The notes beneath the pieces were generated by a model. It was not told the origin of the DNA. It did not search any database and was given only the letters and a program-made list of their open reading frames with translations. A stretch of DNA of 64,000 bases from positions 372,001-436,000 of the forward strand of contig JAQGEQ010000332.1 in NCBI GenBank assembly GCA_034620365.1, written 5' to 3'. Source of the stretch: Pegea sp. RAD2-039. Its lineage: Eukaryota > Chordata > Thaliacea > Salpida > Salpidae. This document shows positions 23,416-36,600 of the stretch, one piece after another. Numbering within the stretch: position 1 is the first letter of the stretch; every line of letters begins with the position of its first letter. The translations under genes were made by a program, and so were the position numbers.

Positions 23416-26400
23416 ATGAAGAAATTTATTATAACATTTTTTTCAATACTTGAACTTATATTTTTATCAATAATAGTTTGTGATTCAGAAACAAACAAGT
23501 AGGTTGTTTTAAGGTTTATCTTAACTTTTAGATTTTGTTTTGGTTAGTTTTGGTATAAATTATAGACTACTGAAAAGTTTACTTAGTAACTTATCAGATT
23601 TAGCTAACCTTTAAACAAATATTCCCTTGATACAGACCCTTGATACCAGTAAGTAAACTCGATGGAAAAAAATCTACTATCAGGATTGAAGAAAAAGGCA
23701 AAATTATTTTGAGTAATGATATTAATTCAAAATCATTAGTCTCTTCATCATCAAGAATACTTTATAATCAGGTTATTATATCAATCATTTGTTTAGAAGG
23801 GTTAAATTTTGTATGTCTTAGTTGAAAATGTAAAAAAATTTAATAATTGTGCTGTTTATAGGATGGAAATGAAATTGAAATTATCACATCGTTGAATGAA
23901 GATCTTTTCAAAGTGGTTGGTAAATCGCTGGAAGTGAGTATACTTTTGATAAACTCCCTATCTTCCACTAATATTGAATTAAAATATTTGAAAATTCATT
24001 TTCTTGATTGTTGATATTTTTCAGGCATTCCCTTTTGATGTAGAAGAATGGATTCTTATATTTAAAGCAAAAGAATTCTCTTCCTTTAGATTAGAAGTCA
24101 ACTCTAGGAGGTGAATGTTGGAAGATTTTGTACAATTTTATAATTTTGTTTTTATGCAGAATGACTTACATCTGTTCATCAAAAGGATGTTGGAATCAAA
24201 ATCATGGAAAATTTGCTTTAGGTGATATTGTCATCGTGAGAAAAACCCAGCTTACAGTTTGTCTGGTTGAAAGCAGAAGTGGACCAGAGAGGTCACTTAC
24301 ATCCCACTGTCGAGCGCAAAATAAACTTCTGAATATGTTTTCAGGTGGAGCTTCAGTGTTGGTGAACTAAATCTTCAGCTTTCAGGACTAATTTTCATAT
24401 TTTTCTTGTGCTGTTTGCTATTAGTAGCATTTATTAAAAAATACTTTGTGAGTTTTTATATAAGCTGATCAAGCAATTGGTTTTAAAGTTTAACTATTTA
24501 TTAGAATACATTTAAAAATAGAAGCTATCCGGTAGCATTTCAAGACGCTAGTATTCAGACAGAGATACATGAATCTAGACTACCGACAGAAGATCAATCG
24601 ACCACCATGATTGAGTCTTCTGCAGTTGAGATGGAATATAATTCAAGATTTCTTCAAGACTTTGAAATCCTTGAGTGTTTGGGCAGAGTAAATAATTATT
24701 TCATGAGTTGTTTCAATGATTTTTCCATGAGTTTTTAACGAAACTTTTATAAATTCAATTGAAGAACTTATTCAAAAATGACTGAAAACTGATTTACACA
24801 AGAATGTATTTTAATACGATTGTTGGTAATTTAGTGATTAGATCTACATCTAACATATTACTGTAATAAGAATTATTTTATTGTCAACAGGGAGGATTTG
24901 GTATTGTATTCAAAGCTCAAAATTCTTTGAATAGTTGCATATATGCCGTCAAGCGAATTTTGTTACCACAAAAGTAAGTTGTTTTGCATTTTATCAATAT
25001 AATGTTTCACCACTTTAGTTAATTTCTGTCTGTTTTTAATTACTTTTATTACTACTGCTTCTATAATTATACTTTAAAGCTATGACGATCGCCAGAAGAT
25101 GTTGAGAGAGGTCCGTGCTCTTGCTATTTTGGATCATCGATCAATTGTTAGGTTTTATAATGCTTGGCAGGAGTCTCCTCCTAAACAATGGCAAGAAAGG
25201 CAAGATTCAGTAAATCCTTGCCTACAAGGGTTTGTAAAAGATTTCTAAATAAATGCTCTGTTATGAAAAATGTTTATATGTTTATTTGAAGCTATTTACA
25301 TTAAGTTGTAACAATTTTTGATTAAACTTCAATTTCGTCAATAGAAATGGGAACTCTTTTACCGATTCATTTTCCTCTGATGAAAGCATTCCAGTTAATA
25401 TGAAGTCACACTCAGGAAGTATGAGCCATACTTCAAGTTCAATCATATTCATGACTGACGACTTAAGCAAGACTACAGCTGCTACTCGTACTGATGATAG
25501 TGAATTACTTCACGATCTCAACTGTAAAACAGTTGGTGCAGGAAAATGGATGTTTAAATATCCCAAAAATACAGAATCACAAACAGAAACCACATTCGAG
25601 AATAGTTCCTCTTCTATCGTGTTCGACTCAATAGCATATGCTGAGGTAAGTCCTTGTACTTATCACAACCTGACATCTTAGTTAATATCACGTATTATAT
25701 AGGACGATGCCCACATATTTTCAAAACGAAAGTTGCAAGTTAAAAATAGTAAAATACGGAATAGATATCAATGTACACCTAGTAAAACTGGTCAGTTAAA
25801 ATAGGTGAGATTAGAACATGGCTTTATTTGACAAGTATTTATTTGTTTAGAAAAATCAAAACAAACGTCAAAAGGAAAAACGTCAAGTACTACTCCGGAT
25901 TATGGTCGAATGTACCTATTCATTCAAATGGAGCTCTGTCGAGACGAAAGTTTGCGTGACTGGCTTCAAACAAAAGTAGATCGTAACCGCAAAGAATTTC
26001 TTAATATTTTTAAGCAGGTATGGAATGAAAATAAATCTCTTTAATTCAAGCAAATCAATTAATTCGATCTTGCAATCTTACAGATTCTTGATGCAGTGAT
26101 CTACATACATGCCAAGCATTTGATACACAGGGACCTTAATCCATCGAACATCTTCTTTTCACTAGATGGTGTCATCAAAGTCGGTGACTTTGGACTTGTG
26201 ACTACCAACAAAGTAATAGAGATGTCTTCTTCAAGTCATCATTTCTTGAATAAAAGTTCCATTCATACTGAAGACGTCGGAACTCAAATGTATATGGCTC
26301 CTGAGCAGGTTTGTTCATATCTCACGACTAAATTTTCTGTTGAATTCGAAATTTCCATTCTTAGATGACCAGTAGTACTTATACGGACAAAGTAGATATA

Positions 26401-26707
26401 TTTGCCCTTGGAATCATCTTGCTTGAACTATCAAATACTTTTAACACACAAATGGAACGAATTTGTGTTTTAAGTAATGCAAGGACTAAGGGAACATTCC
26501 CTAAACAATTCACGGAAAACTACCCTGATGAAGTACTTTTGATATAATTTTATTATTGTTATTTTTAAGTTTGTCGTAAGATACAACGACTTGAAACAAA
26601 TTTATTTTTGACAGAAAAAAATAACAGCAAGGATGCTTAATAAGGATGCCAACCAAAGGCCGTCTGCTCTACAAGTCCTTGATTTTTTCAATTCTTTGGA
26701 TATCTAA
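23416..26707 (+). CDS. EIF2AK3: PERK-type eIF2-alpha kinase with a short lumenal domain (15 exons)
   Basis: Exons: 23416-23498, 23636-23771, 23862-23933, 24025-24110, 24160-24291, 24345-24447, 24505-24687, 24891-24973, 25080-25229, 25345-25645, 25703-25790, 25851-26017, 26084-26308, 26365-26532, 26615-26707; frame is kept (689 residues). PERK spans the ER membrane and phosphorylates eIF2-alpha on ER stress. Residues 1-23 look like a signal peptide. The lumenal part keeps recognisable PERK blocks ([32 protein letters not shown]) and then meets the membrane segment (about 184-200) directly, so it is about 180 residues instead of about 500. The kinase starts near 256: GGFG 266-269, AVK with K286, helix-C E303, a long insert (about 330-485), HRDLN 543-547, DFG 563-565, [19 protein letters not shown] and the TQMERI block are PERK-like. 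N547 replaces the usual catalytic-loop Lys. The exon 5-6 junction uses a weak GTCACT donor and a 53-base intron, but conservation supports it. Confidence 0.92.
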
Positions 26708-27604
26708 GAAGAAAGTGTTTTTCTTTCTCTTCTGCTTCTTTCTAGCCTTATCAAAATCCTCTTTTCAAAGTTGCAGTATTTGTTTAAAGTATAAAAGTTT
26801 ACATTAATTGAAATGAATACTTTCGGGCTAAAAAACTTTTTTTGTTTCTGAAGTCGAAAACAACTTAAATGCCTTCTAGCCGGTCTTCAACTTATTATTA
26901 TTCATTTATAATCACGAGAATTAACATTTTACTTTCGAAAATTTTTACTGCGGACTTTTTACTGAATTTTAACTATTTTTAAATGAATCTTGTTTCATAC
27001 TTTTTTGCACTTCTATGCACAAATATCTCAATCAGATTAACCTATAATAATGATACATTTTATTTACATTTAACCGTTACAGATGTATTGAAATAATGAT
27101 TTCGTGTTTGTTAAAAGTGTTTTTTAATTACAAAATATCATTTTACTATTGATACTAAGGAACCTTTTGTAAACTTTTTTAGTTGTACTTTTCCTACACC
27201 GTGAATTAAAACTAATAAACAGTTCTCTCAAAATTTAAGAGTCGCTCCAAAAAAGTTGACAGGATGTAGACAGGCATTTAGATGAAGTATTATAGGATTT
27301 GTTGAATCTTCTAAACAAGAAAATCAATATGCTAGCTGCTAGTTTTGCTTTTACTGTAAATAATGTGAGAGCAAAAATATTTAAAGAAAATAAATTTTGT
27401 TAGATTTTATACTGCTTGATCAAGTATAAATTTCAGAGAAAGTTTGGTTTTAACTTTTACTAAATGATGCTATTTTTGAAGAAAAAACTAGATTAAATGT
27501 AGCTTGCTTGACGTGTGATATAAATTGTTGAACTTATAGATATATTTTTTTATAATATACCCTTGAAGTTGAAAGCCTATAGTTTATCTAAGAAATTATT
27601 ATAC
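26708..27604. other. 3' flank of the PERK gene
   Basis: Likely 3' UTR and AT-rich spacer between the kinase stop and the start of the satellite array. No other feature seen. Confidence 0.5.
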
Positions 27605-30600
27605 TTGAATACTTTACAGAGTTTAAATCTTTCCATATTAAGTTGAAAAAAGAAACCAAATTAGTTTTAAAAGTGATTCAAAAACATGTTTTGTAATCAC
27701 GATTTCACAATTCATACAAATTGCTTTTGGATTTAGATTAAATTTAAAAATCAGTTTTATCTGATTAAAATAGTTAAAATAGTTATAAACTCTGTAGAGT
27801 TTAAGTGTTTCCATATTTAGTTGATATGAACAACTCAATCAGTTTTACAATTGATTCAAAAACATGTTTTGTAATTAGGATTTGACGATTCATACAAATT
27901 GGTTCTGGATTGAGAACAGATTAAAATATGAATTTTTTAAATCTAAAATAATTCAAATAGTTAGACACTTGTAGAGTTTAAATCTTTCCATAGTAAGTTA
28001 AAAAGAGAAACCAAATCAGTTTTAAAATTGAATCAAAAACATGTTTTGTAATCAGGTTGTTCACAAATCCTACAAATTGCCTTTGGATTTAGATCAAATT
28101 TAAATATGATTTTTCAATAATTAAAATAATTCAAAAAGTTGGATACTTTGGAGAGTTCAAATCTTTCCATATCAAGTTAAAAAGAGAAACCAAATTAGTT
28201 TTAAAATTGATTCAAAAACATGTTTTGTAATCAGGATTTCACAATTCTTAAAAATTGACTTTGGATTTAAAACAAATTTAAATATGATTTTCAAATAATT
28301 AAAATAGTTCAAATAGTTAGATACTTTTTAGATTTGAATTCTTTCCATATTAAGTTGAAAAGAGAAACCAAATCAGTTTTAAAATTGATTCAAAAACATG
28401 TTTTGTAATCAGGTTGTTCACAAATCCTACAAATTGATTTTGGATTTAGATCAAATTTAAATATAATTTTCAAATAATTAAAATAGTTCAAATAGTTAGA
28501 TACTGAATACATTTTAAATCTTTCCATATTAAGTCGAAAAGAGAAACCAAATCACTTTTAAAATTGATTCAAAAACATGTTTTGTATTCAGGATTTCACA
28601 ATTCATACAAACTGCTTTTGGATATAGATCAATTTTAAATATCAATTATATATAATTAAAATTGTTAGATACTTGTAGAGTTTAAATCTTTCCATATCAA
28701 GTTAAAAAGAGAAACCAAATTAGTTTTAAAATTGATTCAAAAACATGTTTTGTAATCAGGATTTCAGAATTCTTAAAAATTGACTTTGGATTTAAAACAA
28801 ATTTAAATATGATTTTCAAATAACTAAAATAGTTCAAATAGTTAGATACTTTATAGATTTTAATTCTTTCCATATTAAGTCGAAAAAAGAAACCATATCA
28901 GTTTTAAAATTAATTCAAAAGCATGTTTTTTATTCAGGATTTCACAATTTATACAAATTGCTTTTGGATTTAAAACAAATTTAAATATGATTTTCAAATA
29001 ATTAAAATGGTTCAAATAGTTAGATACTTTATAGATTTTAATTCTTTCCATATTAAGTTGAAAAGAGAAACCAAATCAGTTTTAAAATTGATTCAAAAAC
29101 ATGTTTCGTATTCAGGATTTCACAATTCATACAAACTGATTTTGGATTTAAATCAATTTTAAATATCAATTATATATAATTAAAATTGTTAGATACTTGT
29201 AGAGTTTAAACCTTTCCATGGTAAGTTGAAAAAAGAAACCGTATAAGTTTTATAATTGATTCAAAAACATGTTTTGTAATCAGGTTGTTCAAAAATCCTA
29301 CAAATTGCTTTTGGATTTAGATCAAATTTAAATAATATTTTTAAATAATTAAAAAAATTCATATAGTTAGATACTTTGTAGAGTTCAAATCTTTCCATAT
29401 CAAGTTAAAAAGAGAAACCAAATTAGTTTTAAAATTGATTCAAAAACATGTTTTGTGTTCAGGATTTCACAATTCATACAAATTGCTTTTGGATTTAAAA
29501 CAAATTTAAATATGATTTTCAAATAATTAAAATGGTTCAAATAGTTAGATACTTTATAGATTTTAATTCTTTCCATATTAAGTTGAAAAGAGAAACCAAA
29601 TCAGTTTTAAAATTGATTCAAAAACATGTTTTGTATTCAGGATTTCACATTTCATACAAACTGCTTTTGGATATAGATCAATTTTAAATATCAATTATAT
29701 ATATCTAAAATTGTTAGATACTTGTAGAGTTTAAACCTTTCCATGGTAAGTTGAAAAAAGAAACCATATCAGTTTTAAAATTGAATCCAAAACATGTTTT
29801 GTAATCAGGTTGTTCACAAATCTTACAAACTGCTTTTGGATTTAGATCAAATTTATATATGATTTTTAAATAATTAAAAAAATTCAGATAGTTAGATATT
29901 TTGTAGAGTTTAAATCTTTCCATATTAAGTCGAAAAGAGAAACCAAATCACTTTTAAAATTGATTCAAAAACATGTTTTGTATTCAGGATTTCACAATTC
30001 ATACAAACTGCTTTTGGATATAGATCAATTTTAAATATCAATTATATATAATTAAAATTGTTAGATACTTGTAGAGTTTAAATCTTTCCATGGTAAGTTG
30101 AAAAAAGAAACCGTATAAGTTTTAAAATTGATTCAAAAACATGTTTTGTAATCAGGTTGTTCAAAAATCCTACAAATTGCTTTTGGATTTAGATCAAATT
30201 TAAATAATATTTTTAAATAATTAAAAAAATTCAGATAGTTAGATACTTTGTAGAGTTCAAATCTTTCCATATCAAGTTAAAAAGAGAAACCAAATTACTT
30301 TTAAAATTGATTCAAAAACATGTTTTGTAATCAGGTTGTTTACAAATCTTACAAATTGATTTTGGATTTAGAACAAATTTAAATATGATTTTTAAATAAT
30401 TAAATTAATTCAAATAGTTAGATATTTTGTAGAGTTTAAATCTTTCCATATTAAGTCGAAAAGAGAAACCAAATCACTTTTAAAATTGATTCAAAAACAT
30501 GTTTTGTATTCAGGATTTCACAATTCATAAAAACTGCTTTTGGATTTAGATCAATTTTAAATATCAATTATATATAATTAAAATTGTTAGATACTTGTAG

Positions 30601-33600
30601 AATTTAACTCTTCCATAGTAGGTTGAAAAGAGAAACCATATCAGATTTAATATTGATTCAAAAACATGATTTGTATTCAGGATTTCACAATTCATACAAA
30701 TTGATTTTGGATTTAAATCAATTTTAAATATCAATTATATATAATTAAAATTGTTAGATACTTGTAGAGTTTAAATCTTTCCATGGTAAGTTGAAAAAAG
30801 AAACCGTATAAGTTTTAAAATTGATTCAAAAACATGTTTTGTAATCAGGTTGTTCAAAAATCCTACAAATTGCTTTTGGATTTAGATCAAATTTAAATAA
30901 TATTTTTAAATAATTAAAAAAATTCAGATAGTTAGATACTTTGTAGAGTTCAAATCTTTCCATATCAAGTTAAAAAGAGAAACCAAATTACTTTTAAAAT
31001 TGATTCAAAAACATGTTTTGTAATCAGGTTGTTCACAAATCTTACAAATTGCTTTTGGATTTAGATCAAATTTAAATATAATTTTCAAATAATTAAAATA
31101 ATTCAAATAGTTAAATGCTGAATAGATTTTAAATCTTTCCATATTAAGTCGAAAAGAGAAACCAAATCACTTTTAAAATTGATTCAAAAACATGTTTTGT
31201 ATTCAGGATTTCACAATTCATACAAATTGCTTTTGGATTTAGATCAAATTTAAATAATATTTTTAAATAATTAAAAAAATTCAAATAGTTAGATACTTTA
31301 TGAGTTCAAATCTTTCCATATCAAGTTAAAAAGAGAAACCAAATTAGTTTTAAAATTGATTCAAAAACATGTTTTGTGTTCAGGATTTCACAATCCATAC
31401 AAATTGATTTTGGATTTAGAACAAATTTAAATATAATTTTCATATAATTAAAATAGTTCAAGTAGTTAGATACTTTATAGAGTTTAAATCTTTCCATAGT
31501 ATGTTGAAAAGGGAAACAGAATCAGTTTTAAAATTGATTCAAAAACATGTTTTGTAATCAGGATTTCACAATTTATACAAACTGCTTTTGGATTTATAAC
31601 AAATGTAAAAATGATTTTCAAATAATTAAAATAATTCAAATAGTTAGATACTTTATAGATTTTAATTCTTTCCATATTAAGTTGAAAAAAGAAACCAAAT
31701 CAGTTTTAAAATTGATTCAAAAATATGTTTTGTAATCAGGTTGTTCACAAATCCTAAAAATTGAATTTGGATTTAGATCAAATTTAAATATAATTTTCAA
31801 ATAATTAAAATAGTTCAAATAGTTAGATACTTTATAGATTTTAATTCTTTTGTATTAAGTTAAAAAGAGAAACCAAATTAGTTTTAAAATTGATTCAAAA
31901 ACATGTTTTGTATTCAGGATTTCACAATTCATACAAATTGCTTTTGGATTTAAAACAAATTTAAATATAATTTTCAAATAATTAAAATAGTTCAAATAGT
32001 TAGATACTTTGTAAAGTTCAAATCTTTCCATATCAAGTTAAAAAGAGAAACAAAATTAGTTTTAAAATTGATTCAAAAACATGTTTTGTAATCAGGATTT
32101 CACAATTTATACAAACTGCTTTTGGATTTAAAACAAATTTAAATATGATTTTCAAATAATTAAAATAGTTCAAATAGTTAGATACTTTATAGATTTTAAT
32201 TCTTTCCATATTAAGTTGAAAAAAGAAACCAAATCAGTTTTAAAATTGATTCAAAAATATGTTTTGTAATCAGGTTGTTCACAAATCCTAAAAATTGAAT
32301 TTGGATTTAGATCAAATTTAAATATAATTTTCAAATAATTAAAATAGTTCAAATAGTTAGATACTTTATAGATTTTAATTCTTTTGTATTAAGTTAAAAA
32401 GAGAAACCAAATTAGTTTTAAAATTGATTCAAAAACATGTTTTGTATTCAGGATTTCACAATTCATACAAATTGCTTTTGGATTTAAAACAAATTTAAAT
32501 ATAATTTTCAAATAATTAAAATAGTTCAGATAGTTAGATACTTTGTAAAGTTCAAATCTTTCCATATCAAGTTAAAAAGAGAAACAAAATTAGTTTTAAA
32601 ATTGATTCAAAAACATGTTTTGTAATCAGGATTTCACAATTTATACAAATTGCTTTTGGATTTAAAACAAATTTAAATATGATTTTCAAATAATTAAAAT
32701 AGTTCAAATAGTTAGATACTTTATAGATTTTAATTCTTTCCATATTAAGTTGAAAAAAGAAACCAAATCAGTTTTAAAATTGATTCAAAAATATGTTTTG
32801 TAATCAGGTTGTTCACAAATCCTAAAAATTGAATTTGGATTTAGATCAAATTTAGATATGATTTTCAAATAATTAAAATAGTTCAAATAGTTAGATACTT
32901 TATAGATTTTAATTCTTTTGTATTAAGTTAAAAAGAGAAACCAAATTAGTTTTAAAATTGATTCAAAAACATGTTTTGTATTCAGGATTTCACAATTCAT
33001 ACAAATTGCTTTTGGATTTAAAACAAATTTAAATATAATTTTCAAATAATTAAAATAGTTCAAATAGTTAGATACTTTGTAGATTTTAATTCTTTTGTAT
33101 TAAGTTAAAAAGAGAAACCAAATTAGTTTTAAAATTGATTCAAAAACATGTTTTGTATTCAGGATTTCACAATTTATACAAATTGCTTTTGGATTTAAAA
33201 CAAATTTAAATATGATTTTCAAATAATTAAAATAGTTCAAATAGTTAGATACTTTATAGATTTGAATTCTTTCCATATTAAGTTGAAAAGAGAAACCAAA
33301 TTAGTTTTAAAATTGATTCAAAAACATGTTTTGTATTCAGGATTTCACAATTCATACAAATTGCTTTTGGATTTAGATCAAATTTAAATATGATTTTTAA
33401 ATAATTAAAATAGTTCAAATAGTTAGATACTTTGTAGAGTTCAAATCTTTCCATATCAAGTTGATAAGAGAAACCAAATTAGTTTTAAAATTGATTCAAA
33501 AACATTTTTTGTAATCAGGATTTCACAATTCATACAAATTGCTTTTGGATTTAGATCAAATTTAAATATAATTTTCAAATAACTAAAATAGTTCAAATAG

Positions 33601-36600
33601 CTAGATACTGATTAGATTTTAAATATTTTAATATTAAGTCGAAAAGAGAAACCAAATCAGTTTTAAAATTGATTCAAAAACATGTTTTGTAATCAGGATT
33701 TCACAATTTATACAAATTGCTTTTGGATTTAGATCAAATTTAAATATGATTTTTAAATAATTAAAAAAATTCAGATAGTTAGATATTTTGTAGAGTTTAA
33801 ATCTTTCCAAAGTAAGTTAAAAAGAGAAACCAAATCAGTTTTAAAATTGAATCAAAAACATGTTTTGTATTCAGGATTTTACAATTCATACAAACTGCTT
33901 TTGGATATAGATCAATTTTAAATATCAATTATATATACTTAAAATTGTTAGATACTTGTAGAGTTTAAACCTTTCCATGGTAAGTTGAAAAAAGAAACCG
34001 TATAAGTTTTAAAATTGATTCAAAAACATGTTTTGTATTCAGGATTTCACAATTCATACAAACTGATTTTGGATTTAAATCAATTTTAAATATCAATTAT
34101 ATATAATTAAAATTGTTAGATACTTGTAGAGTTTAAACCTTTCCATGGTAAGTTGAAAAAAGAAACCGTATAAGTTTTAAAATTGATTCAAAAACATGTT
34201 TTGTATTCAGGATTTCACAATTCATACAAATTGCTTTTGGATTTAGATCAAATTTAAATATGATTTTCAAATAATTAAAATAGTTCAAATAGTTAGATAC
34301 TTTGTAGAGTTCAAATCTTTCCATATCAAGTTAAAAAGAGAAACCAAATTAGTTTTAAAATTGATTCAAAAACATGTTTTGTATTCAGGATTTTACAATT
34401 CATACAAACTGCTTTTGGATATAGATCAATTTTAAATATCAATTATATATACTTAAAATTGTTAGATACTTGTAGAGTTTAAACCTTTCCATGGTAAGTT
34501 GAAAAAAGAAACCGTATAAGTTTTAAAATTGATTCAAAAACATGTTTTGTATTCAGGATTTCACAATTCATACAAACTGATTTTGGATTTAAATCAATTT
34601 TAAATATCAATTATATATAATTAAAATTGTTAGATACTTTGTAGAATTTAACTCTTCCATAGTAGGTTGAAAAGAGAAACCATATCAGTTTTAAAATTGA
34701 ATCAAAAACATGTTTTGTAATCAGGTTGTTCACAAATCTTACAAATTGCTTTTGGATTTAGATCAAATTTAAATATGATTTTTAAATAATAAAAATAATT
34801 CAAATAGTTAAATGCTGAATAGATTATAAATCTTTCTATATTAAGTCGAAAAGAGAAACCAAATCAGTTTTAAAATTGATTCAAAAACATGTTTTGTATT
34901 CAGGATTTCACAATTCATACAAACTGCTTTTGGATATAGATCAATTTTAAATATCAATTATATATATCTAAAATTGTTAGATACTTGTAGAGTGTAACTC
35001 TTCCATAGTAGGTTGAAAAGAGAAACCATATCAGTTTTAAAATTGAATCAAAAACATGTTTTGTAATCAGGTTGTTCACAAATCTTACAAATTGCTTTTG
35101 GATTTAGATCAAATTTAAATATGATTTTTAAATAATAAAAATAATTCAAATAGTTAAATGCTGAATAGATTATAAATCTTTCCATATCAAGTTGAAAAGA
35201 GAAACCATATCAGTTTTAAAATTGATTCAAAAACATGTTTTGTAATCAGGTTGTTCACAAATCTTACAAATTGCTTTTGGATTTAGATCAAATTTAAATA
35301 TGATTTTTAAATAATTAAAATAATTCAAATAGTTAAATGCTGAATAGATTTTAAATCTTTCCATATTAAGTCGAAAAGAGAAACCAAATCAGTTTTAAAA
35401 TTGATTCAAAAACATGTTTTGTATTCAGGATTTCACAATTCATACAAACTGCTTTTGGATATAGATCAATTTTAAATATCAATTATATATATCTAAAATT
35501 GTTAGATACTTGTAGAGTGTAACTCTTCCATAGTAGGTTGAAAAGAGAAACCATATCAGTTTTAAAATTGAATCAAAAACATGTTTTGTAATCAGGTTGT
35601 TCACAAATCTTACAAATTGCTTTTGGATTTAGATCAAATTTAAATATGATTTTTAAATAATAAAAATAATTCAAATAGTTAAATGCTGAATAGATTATAA
35701 ATCTTTCCATATCAAGTTGAAAAGAGAAACCATATCAGTTATAAAATTGATTCAAAAACATGTTTTGTAATCAGGTTGTTCAAAAATCCTACAAATTGCT
35801 TTTGGATTTAGATCAAATTTAAATAATATTTTTAAATAATTAAAAAAATTCAGATAGTTAGATACTTTGTAGAGTTCAAATCTTTCCATATCAAGTTAAA
35901 AAGAGAAACCAAATTAGTATTAAAATTGATTTAAAAACATGTTTTGTGTTCAGGATTTCACAATTCATACAAATTGATTTTGGATTTAGAACAAATTTAA
36001 ATATGATCATCAAATAATTAAAATAGTTCAAATATTTAGATACTTCATAGAGTTTAAATCTTTCCATAGTATGTTGAAAAGGGAAACAGAATCAGTTTGA
36101 AAAATTAATTAAAAAACATGTTATGTTATCAGGATTTCACAATTTATACAAACTGCTTTTGGATTTATAACAAATGTAAAAATGATTTTCTAATAATTAA
36201 AATAATTCAAATAGTTAGATACTTTATGAGTTCAAATCTCTACATGTCAAGTTAAAAAGAGAAACAAAATTAGTTTTAAAATTGATTCAAAAACATGTTT
36301 TGTAATCAGGATTTCACAATTTATACAAATTGCTTCTTGACTTAAAACAAATTTAAATATGATTTTCAAATAATTTAAATAGTTCAAATAGTTAGATACT
36401 TTATAGATTTTAATTCTTTTGTATTAAGTTAAAAAGAGAAACCAAATTAGTTTTAAAATTGATTCAAAAACATGTTTTGTATTCAGGATTTCACAATTCA
36501 TACAAACTGCTTTCGGATTTAGATCAAATTTAAATATGATTTTTAAATAATTAAAATAGTTCAAATAGTTAGATACTTTGTAGAGTTCAAATCTTTCCAT

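Noticed and set aside
27638-34324. Similar 62-69-residue minus-strand ORFs in satellite monomers (for example 27638-27838, 29714-29923, 31484-31675, 34133-34324)
   Set aside because: They resemble each other because the DNA is repeated. Most monomers have stops or shifts in the same frame, and no unit joins to the next.
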